Assembly (NCBI GenBank): GCA_014843695.1
Contig: CM026391.1
Span: 14,071,365-14,135,364 of the forward strand
Direction: 5' to 3'
From: Archivesica marissinica
Lineage: Eukaryota; Mollusca; Bivalvia; Venerida; Vesicomyidae
DNA: 64,000 bases
Under the pieces are notes generated by a model that was not told the origin of the DNA, did not search any database, and saw only the letters and a list, made by a program, of their open reading frames with translations. Shown one piece after another: positions 42,255 to 54,200 of this stretch. The translations under genes were made by a program, and so were the position numbers. How positions within the stretch are numbered: the first letter of the stretch is position 1; every line of letters starts with the position of its first letter.

Positions 42255-44485
42255 TGGATGCTAGATACACACAATTCATATGGACTAAATCGTGATACAG
42301 ACAATCCATATGGATTAAATCGTGATACACACAATCCATACGGATTAAATCATGATACAGACAATCCATATGGACTAAATCATGATACAGACAATCCATA
42401 TGGATTAAATCATGATACAGACAATCCATATGGATTAAATCATGATACAGACAATCCATATGGATTAAATCATGATACAGACGATCCATATGGATTAAAT
42501 CATGATACAGACAATCCATACAGATTAAATCATGATACAGACAATCCATACAGATTAAATCATGATACAGACAATCCATACAGATTAAATCATGATACAG
42601 ACAATCCACATGGATTAAATCATGATACAGACAATCCATATGGATTAAATCGTGATACAGACAATCCATATGGATTAAATCATGATACAGACAATCCATA
42701 CAGATTAAATCATGATACAGACAATCCATACAGATTAAATCATGATACAGACAATCCATACAGATTAAATCATGATACAGACAATCCATACAGATTAAAT
42801 CGTGATACAGACAATCCATACAGATTAAATCATGATACAGACAATCCATACAGATTAAATCATGATACAGACAATCCATACAGATTAAATCGTGATACAG
42901 ACAATCCATACAGATTAAATCATGATACAGACAATCCATACAGATTAAATCATGATACAGACAATCCATACAGATTAAATCGTGATACAGACAATCCATA
43001 CAGATTAAATCATGATACAGACAATCCATACAGATTAAATCATGATACAGACAATCCATACAGATTAAATCGTGATACAGACAATCCATACAGATTAAAT
43101 CATGATACAGACAATCCATACAGATTAAATCATGATACAGACAATCCATACAGATTAAATCGTGATACAGACAATCCATACAGATTAAATCATGATACAG
43201 ACAATCCATACAGATTAAATCGTGATACAGACAATCCATACAGATTAAATCGTGATACAGACAATCCATACAGATTAAATCATGATACAGACAATCCATA
43301 CAGATTAAATCGTGATACAGACAATCCATACAGATTAAATCGTGATACAGACAATACATATGGACTAAATCGTGATACACACAATCCATACGGACTAAAT
43401 CGTGATACAGACAATCCATACAGATTAAATCGTGATACAGACAATCCATACGGATTAAATCGTGATACAGACAATCCATACAGATTAAATCGTGATACAG
43501 ACAATCCATACAGATTAAATCGTGATACAGACAATCCATACAGATTAAATCGTGATACAGACAATCCATACAGATTAAATCGTGATACAGACAATCCATA
43601 CAGATTAAATCGTGATACAGACAATCCATACAGATTAAATCGTGATACAGACAATCCATACGGATTAAATCGTGATACAGACAATCCATATGGATTAAAT
43701 CGTGATACACACAATCCATACGGATTAAATCGTGATACACACAATCCATACAGATTAAATCGTGATACAGACAATCCATACGGATTAAATCGTGATACAG
43801 ACAATCCATACAGATTAAATCGTGATACAGACAATCCATACGGATTAAATCGTGATACACACAATCCATACGGATTAAATCGTGATACACACAATCCATA
43901 CGGATTAAATCGTGATACAGACAATCCATACGGATTAAATCGTGATACAGACAATCCATACGGATTAAATCGTGATACACACAATCCATACGGATTAAAT
44001 CGTGATACACACAATCCATACGGATTAAATCGTGATACAGACAATCCATACGGATTAAATCGTGATACAGACAATCCATACGGATTAAATCGTGATACAC
44101 ACAATCCATACGGATTAAATCATGATACACACAATCCATACGGATTAAATCGTGATACAGACAATCCATACGGATTAAATCGTGATACAGACAATCCATA
44201 CGGATTAAATCGTGATACAGACAATCCATACAGATTAAATCGTGATACACACAATCCATACGGATTAAATCTTGATACAGACAATCCATACGGATTAAAT
44301 CGTGATACAGACAATCCATATGGATTAAATCTTGATACAGACAATCCATACGGATTAAATCGTGATACACACAATCCATACGGATTAAATCGTGATACAC
44401 ACAATCCATATGGATTAAATCATGATACACACAATCCATACGGATTAAATCGTGATACAGACAATCCATACGGATTAAATCGTGA
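42255..44485. repeat. 30-bp satellite, about 74 units, with higher-order structure
   Basis: Unit 'acaatccatacggattaaat', then 'cgtgatacag'. No indels over 2.2 kb. Variants at five positions (cag/cac, tac/tat, gga/aga, tta/cta, cgt/cat) are arranged as a 90-bp triplet pattern at 42780-43200 and a 120-bp pattern at 43660-44130. The frame is open for 783 codons on plus and 752 on minus because 30 is a multiple of three. Three of five variable positions change the amino acid on the plus frame, so there is no sign of protein constraint. Confidence 0.95.
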
Positions 44486-44798
44486 ATGTCTCTGGAATTT
44501 CATACATGCATCAACAGCATCTCCCGTCCCAAATAGACCCAGCTGTTTCAATAGCAATGAAACTGGAAATGCCAAATTCTCTTGGAACCGATTGTTCAAA
44601 TAAATATAAGAGTTGGATGGCAGACAATATCGGTGTTCCCAGAGGTAGCTCCATTGAGAAGGAAACAGTATATATGTACTATTATTGCCAATCTAGTCTG
44701 TATATTTATCACATATGCTGCAATTAAAAGAGAAGGATGTTTGTAATGGGGATTATGATATGATTTATAGGTCATCTTATCTTGTTAACAGAACCTGT
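44486..44798. other. Unique-looking TRPC intron sequence
   Basis: The plus open frame from the array runs to a stop at 44601-44603. No domain, poly(A) signal or splice structure supports a gene. Confidence 0.5.
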
Positions 44799-44799
44799 T

Positions 44800-45210
44800 T
44801 GTCGGAAATAGAGTTAAACACTCAGTAATGAAATGGCTTTTCTATTTCCTCCCTTGGCAGATAAAGTCTGAGCATAGTGGTCCTTTCAGTTGGAATCCAT
44901 CGTTTTTACAGTTGTTCCATAACCAGATGTTGCGTTATGATAAATGTGATTTTATCCAAATCCCGTTAGTTAATTGATTAAAAAAAAATGTACAGATTGT
45001 TTTACCCATTGGATATACTGCAGGATATCTGTGGAGATATAGTAACATAATAATCATAATATTAGAAAATGGAAGAAAATTGATAGCATGTTGTGCAAAG
45101 GAAACAACGATAAAAACAGAGGGAAACAACTTACATGTAAGAGGACCTACATACTATTAGAGAGTATTCAGGGGCAGTAACTGAATGATGTCTCTCATTC
45201 TCTCCAAATC
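44800..45210 (-). repeat. Dispersed repeat R1, minus strand
   Basis: Reverse complement of 47386-47740: 'ctatttcctcccttggcag', 'cagttggaatccatcgtttt', 'aaacaacgataaaaacag' and 'gtattcaggggcagtaactg'. Confidence 0.85.
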
Positions 45211-45481
45211 AAACACATTTCTTGGTCCCTTGAATGTTTCCCTTCTCTCATTGCAAAAAACCCGCCTCTGTAATCCAGATCGAATTCATCTTTTCCGGAA
45301 AGCGAACATATTCTGAACATTTTTTCTATATTTTTTTTATCTTTTTAAATTATATTTTCAGCACCAATATTACTATCAAAGCACTGCTATGTTTGCCTGT
45401 GATCAAAATTAACTAAGTTAGATAAGGATCAGACTTAACACTTTGCATGCTGGGTAAAATAAAGGATATAAATAGTATACA

Positions 45482-45722
45482 AATAATTATGTGTGTTTTA
45501 CGTTTATTTATTGTCGCTACCGGCCGCCCATATGAGCCACGCCTCCTGAAGAGATTAGTCATTTTAGATTTTTGGAGGATAGTGCATGATACAGACAGAG
45601 ACCCATTCCAGAGTCTCTTCTGGTTCTTTTACATGCATGGTGTAAAGCACCGACACGAGACCTCGGTTTAACGTCCCATCTGAAAGACTGTTAATTTTAT
45701 TATCAGACGGGGGGATCGAACC
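45482..45722 (-). mobile_element. SINE-E, minus strand, 5'-truncated
   Basis: 'gtgtgttttacgtttattta', 'ctcctgaagagattagtcat' and 'gacgttaaaccgaggtctcg'-type body; stops at 'gggggatcgaaccc', so the A-box half is lost. Confidence 0.88.
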
Positions 45723-45904
45723 CAATTGATAGCCACATAAAGGTTTTTATAGCCACATATAACCCCTAACCCTAGATCACTAGACAGTAAACCTATTGTT
45801 CTTCTAGTCACCCATTTTATTGGTGTGGACAGATAAATTCTTGGATTATTGATTGGCAAAACTCGACCACAACATGTCACTGACGATTCTGTTCTTACAA
45901 ACTA

Positions 45905-46145
45905 AAAGCATAGCAACAAACTCTGTATAGGATATAAGCCTCAAACGATCCAATATGTAAAATATTGTACTGTGTGAGGCGCGTAAATTAAAACACACAC
46001 TTATACAACAAGATCCTACTAATTAAAATTGTTAATTTCGTACATTTATGCAAGGATTTAATATAATACTCTGGCCTTTTGACACCAGTCCGATATTAAT
46101 AATAACTGTAAGTACAAAGGTATGACGTCACGACAGTGTTTTAAG
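45905..46145. repeat. Dispersed repeat shared with 23.5-23.9 kb
   Basis: 'ataggatataagcc', 'aattaaaattgttaatttcg', 'aatactctggccttttgaca' and 'aaggtatgacgtcacgacag' match 23441-23849. It includes a palindromic tgacgtca. Confidence 0.7.
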
Positions 46146-46387
46146 GATGGTTAAACAACAGTTGAAAAGCAATGTACCTGTATAATATTTTCGGTTCAAT
46201 ATTTAGGTTTTTGAGTATTTTGGCAATGTGTTGGTAGTTAGTCCCTTTTGTTGCGTACTGTAGTTTAGCATGTGAAACTTGGGGACTGGTAAATAAGCAA
46301 TAGCGGGAAAAGTAACTTGGGTAATTATATAACAAGAAAATTGGTGTCTGGGCCCAACGTCCATCCCTCTGTGTTTTTGAGTTTTAA

Positions 46388-46467
46388 CTCTTTGCACGCT
46401 AGCGGCAGATAAGATCTAGATCTATGTTGTTTGCAAATGTGATTTTATTTACTCAGCAGGCAAAGGG
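46388..46467. mobile_element. 80-bp TTAA-flanked MITE, hairpin family
   Basis: Flanked by TTAA (46384-46387 and 46468-46471), ends 'ctctttgcacgct' and 'ggcaaaggg', interior 'gatctagatctatgttgttt'. It is the shortest complete copy of the family that feeds the 47- and 61-69-bp arrays. Confidence 0.75.
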
Positions 46468-46865
46468 TTAATTATCATATTATGGCGCCTAGACGTTTTT
46501 CGGACAACATTCTCAGATGCTATATTTTTTCTTAATACAAAGATACAACCATCATTTTTAATTGTATTATTTCAGATTCTGCACGATATAAACAAACTAT
46601 GGCAGAGAGACAATACAGGTGTCCATAATGGGTCTTCTCTTGCATTTTAATTGGCATTTCAAATACCCATTTACTATCAGCATTTAGCTCCCTTGATATC
46701 AGCTGTTTTGTTTTAATTACTCGATGTACGACAGGCTGACCTATTTTACGGTGCAGCAAAAATGCTTACAGGTTATGATTGAAAACCATCGGTTTTTTGG
46801 ATGGAAAATGGCCGCCAACCAGTATGGCGGAAAATATTGCGTCCGGGTAATGGATCTTCTCTTAA

Positions 46866-47087
46866 CCCTTTCAACACCACAGACCTCTAAATTGGCTTAC
46901 AAAAAAGTGTAGATCCAGATGATCCGTCTCATCAGGATCTGCACTTTTTTCAAGTAATATAACTATTTTTAGAAAAACAAATTACCCATTTTGATAAATG
47001 AACTGATCCAAATGTAATTTTGTTATTAATTTATTGGTCTAAAAATATCATGGACCAGTCCATGTCAGTTACTTGGTGTTGAATGGG
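46866..47087 (-). mobile_element. TTAA-type MITE family P, copy 4
   Basis: Flanked by TTAA; ends 'ccctttcaacacca' and 'tggtgttgaatggg'. The central hairpin is shortened ('ccagatgatccgtctcatc'). Confidence 0.9.
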
Positions 47088-47317
47088 TTAAATTAAATTT
47101 GAATTTGAATGACTCTCTTTATGAGCTTCACTATTGGCAGTTAGCTCCCTTGAGTTAGCTCCCTTGTTATCAGCTGTTTTGTGTTATTCGATGTACGACA
47201 AGCTGACCTATTTATTGATGTAGAAGAAATGATGGTGCAGTGCAGCACAAACATTTAAAGTTATTATTAAAAAACAAGGAAAAGGGTCGCCAACAAGTAA
47301 TATGAGAGACATATCAG

Positions 47318-47381
47318 GGCCCTAAGGAAGATTAGTTCAGAACTAATTAGGTCACCCTCTAAAAATAAAGAAATCTATCTA
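47318..47381 (+). mobile_element. LINE 3' end, second copy
   Basis: 'gccctaaggaagattagttc', 'agaactaattaggtcaccct', 'aataaagaaatctatctatc': the same 3' UTR end as 34200-34272, here only about 64 bp long. Confidence 0.85.
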
Positions 47382-47385
47382 TCGG

Positions 47386-47740
47386 TCAGTTACTGCCCCT
47401 GAATACTCCCTAAAAGTATGTAGGTCCTCTTAAGTTGTTTCCTCTGTTTTTATCGTTGGTTCCTTTGCACACCATGCTATTAATTGTCTTCCATTTTCTC
47501 ATATCATAATTATTATGTTACTATATCGACAGACCTTTAATCAATTAATTAACATGATTTGGATAAAATCACATAATTATATTATAACGCAACATCTGGT
47601 TATGGAATAACTGTAAAAACAAAGGATTCCAACTGAAAGGACGTTATACATTTAGGGATAAATCGGACTTTATCTGCCAAGGGAGGTAATAGAAAAGCCA
47701 GCGAGGTACCTCATTACTGGGTGCTTTATTCTACTGCCGA
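47386..47740 (+). repeat. Dispersed repeat R1, plus strand
   Basis: Contains 'ttactgcccctgaatactcc', 'tttcctctgtttttatcgtt', 'aaaacaaaggattccaactg' and 'aagggaggtaatagaaaa'. Compared with 1327-1697 it continues past the point where the 29-bp array starts there. Confidence 0.85.
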
Positions 47741-47811
47741 CAAACAGGATCTGTTAACAAGATAAGACGACCTAGAAATCATAACATAATCCCCATTATG
47801 CACTCTTTTAA

Positions 47812-48219
47812 CCCTTTCCCTCATGGAAGCACCTCTTGATGCCATTACCAATACAACATACATTGACAATGTAGTAGCCAAACCAATGTTCATAAACCCT
47901 TTCCCTCATAGAAGCACCTCTTGATGCCATTACCAATACGACATACATTGACAATGTAGTACCCAAACCAATGTTCATAAACCCTTTCCCTCATGGAAGC
48001 ACCTCTTGACACCATTACCAATATGACATACATTGCCAATGTAGTAGCCAAACCAATGTTCATAATAAAGGCCAGAATTTCATGTAGTCCCAGTAATATC
48101 TATGGAGGTGGGGATAGATTAGATATGGTGACTACTTATCCACTGCATGATAGCTAAATGGTTGTCGTTTGTATGGAGATATAATGGTATATTAACATAA
48201 ATTTCTATGAAGGAATGGG
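47812..48219. mobile_element. TTAA-flanked element with three internal 84-bp repeats
   Basis: Flanked by TTAA (47808-47811 and 48220-48223). Ends 'ccctttccctcatggaag' and 'ttctatgaaggaatggg' are inverted. The left part is repeated three times at 84-85 bp ('aagcacctcttgatgccatt', 'aatgtagtagccaaaccaat'). Confidence 0.75.
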
Positions 48220-48304
48220 TTAATAGAAAAGCTAGCGAGGTCCCTCATTGATTTCAAGATCCCATATTTATAAAAAAGACTCAAATTAAAAGAAATTCAC
48301 TCAC

Positions 48305-48739
48305 CTCCTCTCCTTTCAGCTGGACTTCGTGGTTGAGTATAAGTTCCACAGCCTCCACATTTTCCTCATTAATGGCGTGTAACAGAGCGTCGCCGACCTC
48401 AATGTTGTGAGACAACAACAATTCTATCATTTCAATATTCTCATTTTCAATCGCGATGAGCAAAGCAGTTCGCCCTAGAGGGTCAACACAATTTATATTT
48501 AGATTTGAGCAATGTCCAATGAGGGAGAGGTATTGTCGTGTTGATGGAATATCACCCCGCTCAACGGCCAGGAGGTATTGTTTCTCCTCATTCGTGAGGT
48601 CCACTTCTTTACGTATGACTCCCATACCGAGGCTATCGCCGGCCAGGTCGGTGCCAGTATCGTCCATCATGCGTGTTGGGTTGATGAGGGAATCGCGATA
48701 CTGATAATATACTTTGTCCATGATAGCGGTCTATAAGTC
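48305..48739 (-). CDS. TRPC: TRPC channel first coding exon: N-terminus with ankyrin repeats
   Basis: On the minus strand 'tgtttattttcag' precedes 18 nt of 5' UTR and ATG at 48721-48719. The exon has 139 codons and ends at GAG|GTGAGT in phase 0. The peptide starts MDKVYYQYRDSLINPTRM. It then has KEVDLTNEEKQYLLAVERGD, INCVDPLGRTALLIAIENEN (ankyrin), EMIELLLSHNIEVGDALLHA and NVEAVELILNHE. NxDPLGRTALLIAIENEN and GDALLxAI are signature stretches of the TRPC N-terminus. This region lies in the cytoplasm and mediates subunit assembly in the family. The next exon (36898-37422) continues the protein without a gap. Because the start codon follows a splice acceptor, at least one upstream noncoding exon is expected. 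Confidence 0.94.
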
Positions 48740-48769
48740 CTGAAAATAAACAACAGCACTAATTAGGAC

Positions 48770-49016
48770 TTGTGGCCGAGATTGACTTGTGGCTGAGATC
48801 GACTTGTGGCCGAGATCGACTTTTGGTTGAGGTCGACTTATGGCCGAGATCGACTTGTGGCCGAGATCGACTTTTGGTTGAGGTCGACTTGTGGCCGAGA
48901 TCGACTTGTGGCCGAGATTGACTTGTGGCCGAGATCGACTTGTGGCCGAGATTGACATGTGGCTGAGATCGACTTGTGGCTGAGATTGACTTGTGGCTGA
49001 GATTGACATATGGCCA
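48770..49016. repeat. 17-18-bp minisatellite just upstream of the TRPC start exon
   Basis: About 14 copies of 'gagatcgacttgtggcc' with 'cttttggttgaggtcgactt' variants. It begins about 30 bp from the splice acceptor of the first coding exon, so variation in copy number would change the acceptor's upstream context. Confidence 0.92.
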
Positions 49017-49104
49017 GGAATATAGGACATATATCTTATATATAGGTCTAAGGATAGGGTGAATAATACTAACTAATTGTTGTGTTCCTAGGCAAGGCAC
49101 TTAA

Positions 49105-49321
49105 CCCTATCAACACCACAGAGGCATCTCATCAGGATCTGAACTTTTTGCCAGGTCATGAGCCGGCTCATCTGGATCTACACTTTTTGCGAGTAATATT
49201 ACTATTTTTAGACAAAATTACCCATTTTGATAAATTAACTGGTTCAATGTAATTTTCTTATTAATTTATTAGTCTAAAATATTATGCACAAATCCATATC
49301 AGTTCCTTGGTGTTGAATGGG
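49105..49321 (-). mobile_element. TTAA-type MITE family P, copy 5
   Basis: Left TTAA, right TTCA; ends 'ccctatcaacacca' and 'tggtgttgaatggg'. The central hairpin is inverted relative to other copies ('aggcatctcatcaggatctg' comes before 'gagccggctcatctggatct'). Confidence 0.85.
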
Positions 49322-49354
49322 TTCAATTGCACATTGCCTCTTATCTCTCCTTCA

Positions 49355-50450
49355 TGTAAAGCATGCTGAATCCCGGTAAGGTAAACCATGCAGAATCCAT
49401 GTAAGGTAAACCATGCAGAATCCATGTAGGGTAAACCATGCAGAATCCATGTAGGGTAAACCATGCAGAATCCATGTTAGGTAAACCATACTGAATCCCC
49501 ACATAGGTAAACCATGCAGAATCCATGTATGGTAAACCATGCAGAATCCTTGTATGGTAAACCATGCAGAATCCATGTATGGTAAACCATGCAGAATCCA
49601 TGAAATGTAAACCATGCAGATTCCATGTTAGGTAAACCATACTGAATCCCTGTATGGTAAACTATGCAGAATCCATGTATGGTAAACCATGCAGAATCCC
49701 TGTATGGTAAACCATGCAGAATCATTGTAGGGTAAGCCATGCTGAATCCATGTACAGTAATCCATGCTGAATCCATGTATGGTAAACCTTGCTGAATCCA
49801 TGTACAGTAAACCATGCTGAATCCATGTACAGTAAACCATACTGAATACATGTACAGTAAACCTGGCTGAATCCATGTACAGTAAACCTTGCTGAATCCA
49901 TGTACAGTAAACCATGCTGAATCCATGTACAGTAAACCTTGCTGAATCCATGTACAGTAAACCTTGCTGAATCCATGTACAGTAAACCTCACTGAATACA
50001 TGTACAGTACACCTTGCTGAATCCATGTACAGTAAACCTTGCTGAATCCATGTTCAGTACAGTAAACCTTGCTGAATTCATGTACAGTAAACCTCACTGA
50101 ATACATGTACAGTAAACCTTGCTGAATCCATGTACAGTACACCTTGCTGAATCCATGTACAGTAAACCATGCTGAATCCATGTACAGTAAACCTTGCTGA
50201 ATCCATGTACAGTAAACCTTGCTGAATCCATGTACAGTAAACCATACTGAATCCATGTACAGTAAACAATGCTGAATCCATGTACAGTAAATATTGCTGA
50301 ATCCATGTACGGTAAACCTTGCTGAATCCATGTACAGTAGTAAACCATGCTGAATCCATGTACAGTAAACAATACTGAATCCATGTACAGTAAACCATAC
50401 TGAATCCATGTACAGTAAACCATGCTGAATCTATGTATGATAAACCATAC
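49355..50450. repeat. 25-bp minisatellite, about 43 units
   Basis: Unit 'ctgaatccatgtacagtaaa', then 'ccttg'. The first third has 'atgtatggtaaaccatgcag' variants and the last two thirds 'atgtacagtaaaccttgctg'. The open minus frame of 310 codons is a by-product of the repeat. Confidence 0.94.
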
Positions 50451-51260
50451 AATGCAAATATTCATCTGTTGCTGCATTTTCCTTTTTGTCTTTAGAAAAT
50501 TTCAATCAAGACACTGCCTGTCAGAACTGTGACCATAATTTTTTGCGAGGAAGCAATCAATATTTTCTCAGATGTCGCAGTGCATTTCAAGTATTCCTGA
50601 GACAAGAATGATGAGAAACAAAATGTGAGCGGAAGACCAGGCTTTTACCCTGCCAGAAAAGTAATCATTACGGTAAATTGTCATTATCTGTTCAATAACG
50701 TCATTTATTATTCTTAAATGCGTCATCAAATTGCATTCCCTTTTTAAAAAGTGCTCTTAGAATCACAGCCAGTTCAAGATGTGGAGAGGCCGATAAACCA
50801 GGAGGACCATGCAAGCATGAGTAAACATACAACTCACAAATCTACAAATAGTTCTCCTGCTCATAAATGAGAGGATTATAATCTAATCATACTAAGACAA
50901 TATATCTAAATCTAGCAGATGCATAAGAGATTGTAGATTGTTCTCCATAGAAAATGGAAATTAATCTGTTAGCATTCCTTTTCAGGTCTACTCAATTAAG
51001 CCATATTAGTGTCAAAAGACAAATTAGGGAAACCTTTCTACTACCGCAATCAACTATTGGACCATATTATCTTCCGTCTGCTTACGGTTGCCATTTGCCG
51101 CCAGCCTACGATGTTGGAACACAAGCTTGCTGTAATGTGATTATTAGGTTTCTATTGGATAGCCTGCAGACAGATCCACTTAGTGAACTCTAGGAGTGAA
51201 CTCTAGCCCAGCATCCGACCTTGTTCACGACCTTGTTCACCATAGATGAAAGGCAGAGTT
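50451..51260. other. No recognisable feature
   Basis: Apparently unique sequence. The 79-codon plus frame at 50954 shows no domain. Confidence 0.45.
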
Positions 51261-51261
51261 G

Positions 51262-54200
51262 ACAGATATCAAATACTATATTAATCTCTCCCTGGTTACA
51301 ACCATATATCAAATCCTATATTAATCTCGCCATGGTTACACCAATATATCAAATCCTATATTAATACCTCCCTGGTTACACCAATATAACAAATCCTATA
51401 TTAATACCTCCCTGGTTACACCAATAAATCAAATCCTATATTAATCTCTCTCTGGTTACACCAATATATCAAATCCTATATTAATCTCTCCCTGGTTACA
51501 CCAATATATCAAATCCTATATTAATCTCTCCATGGTTACACCAATATATCAAATCCTATATTAATCTCTCCGTGGTTACACCAATATATCAAATCCTATA
51601 TTAATCTCTCCCTGGTTACACCAATATATCAAATCCTATATTAATTTCTCCGTGGTTACACCAATATATCAAATCCTATATTAATCTCTCCCTGGTTACA
51701 CCAATATATCAAATCCTATATTAATCTCTCCCTGGTTACACCAATATATCAAATCCTATATTAATCTCTCCCTGGTTACACCAATATATCAAATCCTATA
51801 TTAATCCCTCCCTGGTTACAACGATATATCAAATCCTATATTAATCTCTACCTGGTTACACCAATATATCAAATCCTATATTAATCCCTCCCTAGTTACA
51901 CCAATATATCAATCCTATATTAATCTCGCCCTGGTTACACCAATATATCAAATCCTATATTAATCTCTCCCTGGTTACACCAATATATCAAATCCTATAT
52001 TAATCCCTCCCTGGTTACACCAATATATCAAATCCTATATTAATACCTCCCTGGTTACACCATATATCAATCCTATATTAATACCTCCCTGGTTACACCA
52101 AATATCAAATCCTATATTAATCCCTCCCTGGTTACACCAATATATCAAATCCTATATTAATCTCTCCCTGGTTACACCAATATATCAAATCCTATATTAA
52201 TCCCTCCCTGGTTACAACGATATATCAAATCCTATATTAATCTCTCCCTGGTTACACCAATATATCAAATCCTATATTAATACCTCCCTGGTTACACCAA
52301 TATATCAAATCCTATATTAATCTCTCCCTGGTTACACCAATATATCAAATCCTATATTAATACCGCCCTGATTACACCAATATATCAAATCCTATATTAA
52401 TACCTCCCTGGTTACACCAATATATCAAATCCTATATTAATACCTCCCTGGTTACAACGATATATCAAATCCTATATTAATTTCTCCGTGGTTACACCAA
52501 TATATCAAATCCTATATTAATCTCTCCCTGGTTACACCAATATATCAAATCCTATATTAATCTCTCCCTGGTTACACCAATATATCAAATCCTATATTAA
52601 TCCCTCCCTGGTTACAACGATATATCAAATCCTATATTAATCTCTCCCTGGTTACACCAATATATCAAATCCTATATTAATCCCTCCCTAGTTACACCAA
52701 TATATCAAATCCTATATATTAATCTTGCCCTGGTTACACCAATATATCAAATCCTATATTAATCTCTCCCTGGTTACACCAATATATCAAATCCTATATT
52801 AATCCCTCCCTGGTTACACCAATATATCAAATCCTATATTAATATCTCCATGGTTACACCAATATATCAAATCCTATATTAATACCTCCCTGGTTACACC
52901 AATATATCAAATCCTATATTAATACCTCCCTGGTTACACCAATATATCAAATCCTATATTAATCTCTCCCTGGTTACACCAATATATCAATTCCTATATT
53001 AATCCCTCCCTGGTTACACCAATATATCAAATCCTATATTAATCTCTCCCTGGTTACACCAATATATCAAATCCTATATTAATCTCTCCCTGGTTACACC
53101 AATATATCAAATCCTATATTAATACCTCCCTGGTTACACCAATATATCAAATCCTATATTAATCTCTCCCTGGTTACACCAATATATCAAATCCTATATT
53201 AATACCTCCCTGGTTACACCAATATATCAAATCCTATATTAATACCTCCCTGGTTACACCAATATATCAAATCCTATATTAATACCTCCCTGGTTACAAC
53301 GATATCTCAAATCCTATATTAATCCCTCCCTGGTTACAACGATATATCAAATCCTATATTAATCCCTCCCTGGTTACAACGATATATCAAATCCTATATT
53401 AATCTCTCCCTGGTTACACCGATATATCAAATCCTATATTAATCTCTCCCTGGTTACACAAATATATCAAATCCTATATTAATCCCTCCATGGTTACACC
53501 AATATATCAAATCTTATATTAATATCTCCATGGTTACACCAATATATCAAATCTTATATTAATATCTCCATGGTTACACCAATATATCAAATCCTATATT
53601 AATATCTCCATGGTTACACCAATATATCAAATCCTATATTAATACCTCCCTGGTTACACAAATATATCAAATCCTATATTAATACCTCCCTGGTTACACC
53701 AATATATCAAATCCTATATTAATCTCTCCCTGGTTACACCAATATATCAAATCCTATATTAATACCTCCCTGGTTACACCAATATATCAAATCCTATATT
53801 AATCTCTCCCTGGTTACACCAATATATCAAATCCTATATTAATCCCTCCCTGGTTACAACGATATATCAAATCCTATATTAATCTCTCCCTGGTTACACC
53901 AATATATCAAATCCTATATTAATACCTCCCTGGTTACACCAATATATCAAATCCTATATTAATCTCTCCCTGGTTACACCAATATATCAAATCCTATATT
54001 AATCTCTCCCTGGTTACACCAATATATCAAATCCTATATTAATATCTCCATGGTTACCTACACCAATCTATCAAATCTTATATTAATATATCCATGGTTA
54101 CCTACACCAATCTATCAAATCTTATATTAATATCTCCATGGTTACCTACACCAATCTATCAAATCTTATATTAATCTCTCCCTGGTTACACCAATATATC

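Larger units (their letters stand above)
37423..48304 (-). other. TRPC intron, about 10.9 kb, phase 0
   Basis: Bounded by GTGAGT at 48304-48299 and a 'ttacttcag' acceptor at 37423. It contains the splice-junction array, SINEs A, B, D and E, R1 repeats, two TTAA elements and three satellites of 0.4-2.2 kb. By hand count close to half is tandem repeat. Confidence 0.88.

Noticed and set aside
42252..44603. 783-codon plus ORF and overlapping 752-codon minus ORF
   Set aside because: Both arise because the 30-bp repeat has no stops and is a multiple of three. Replacement changes are as frequent as silent ones, both strands are open, and there is no promoter, splice or poly(A) context.
49477..50477. 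Minus ORFs of up to 310 codons
   Set aside because: They lie wholly in the 25-bp array with the same short peptide in several frames.
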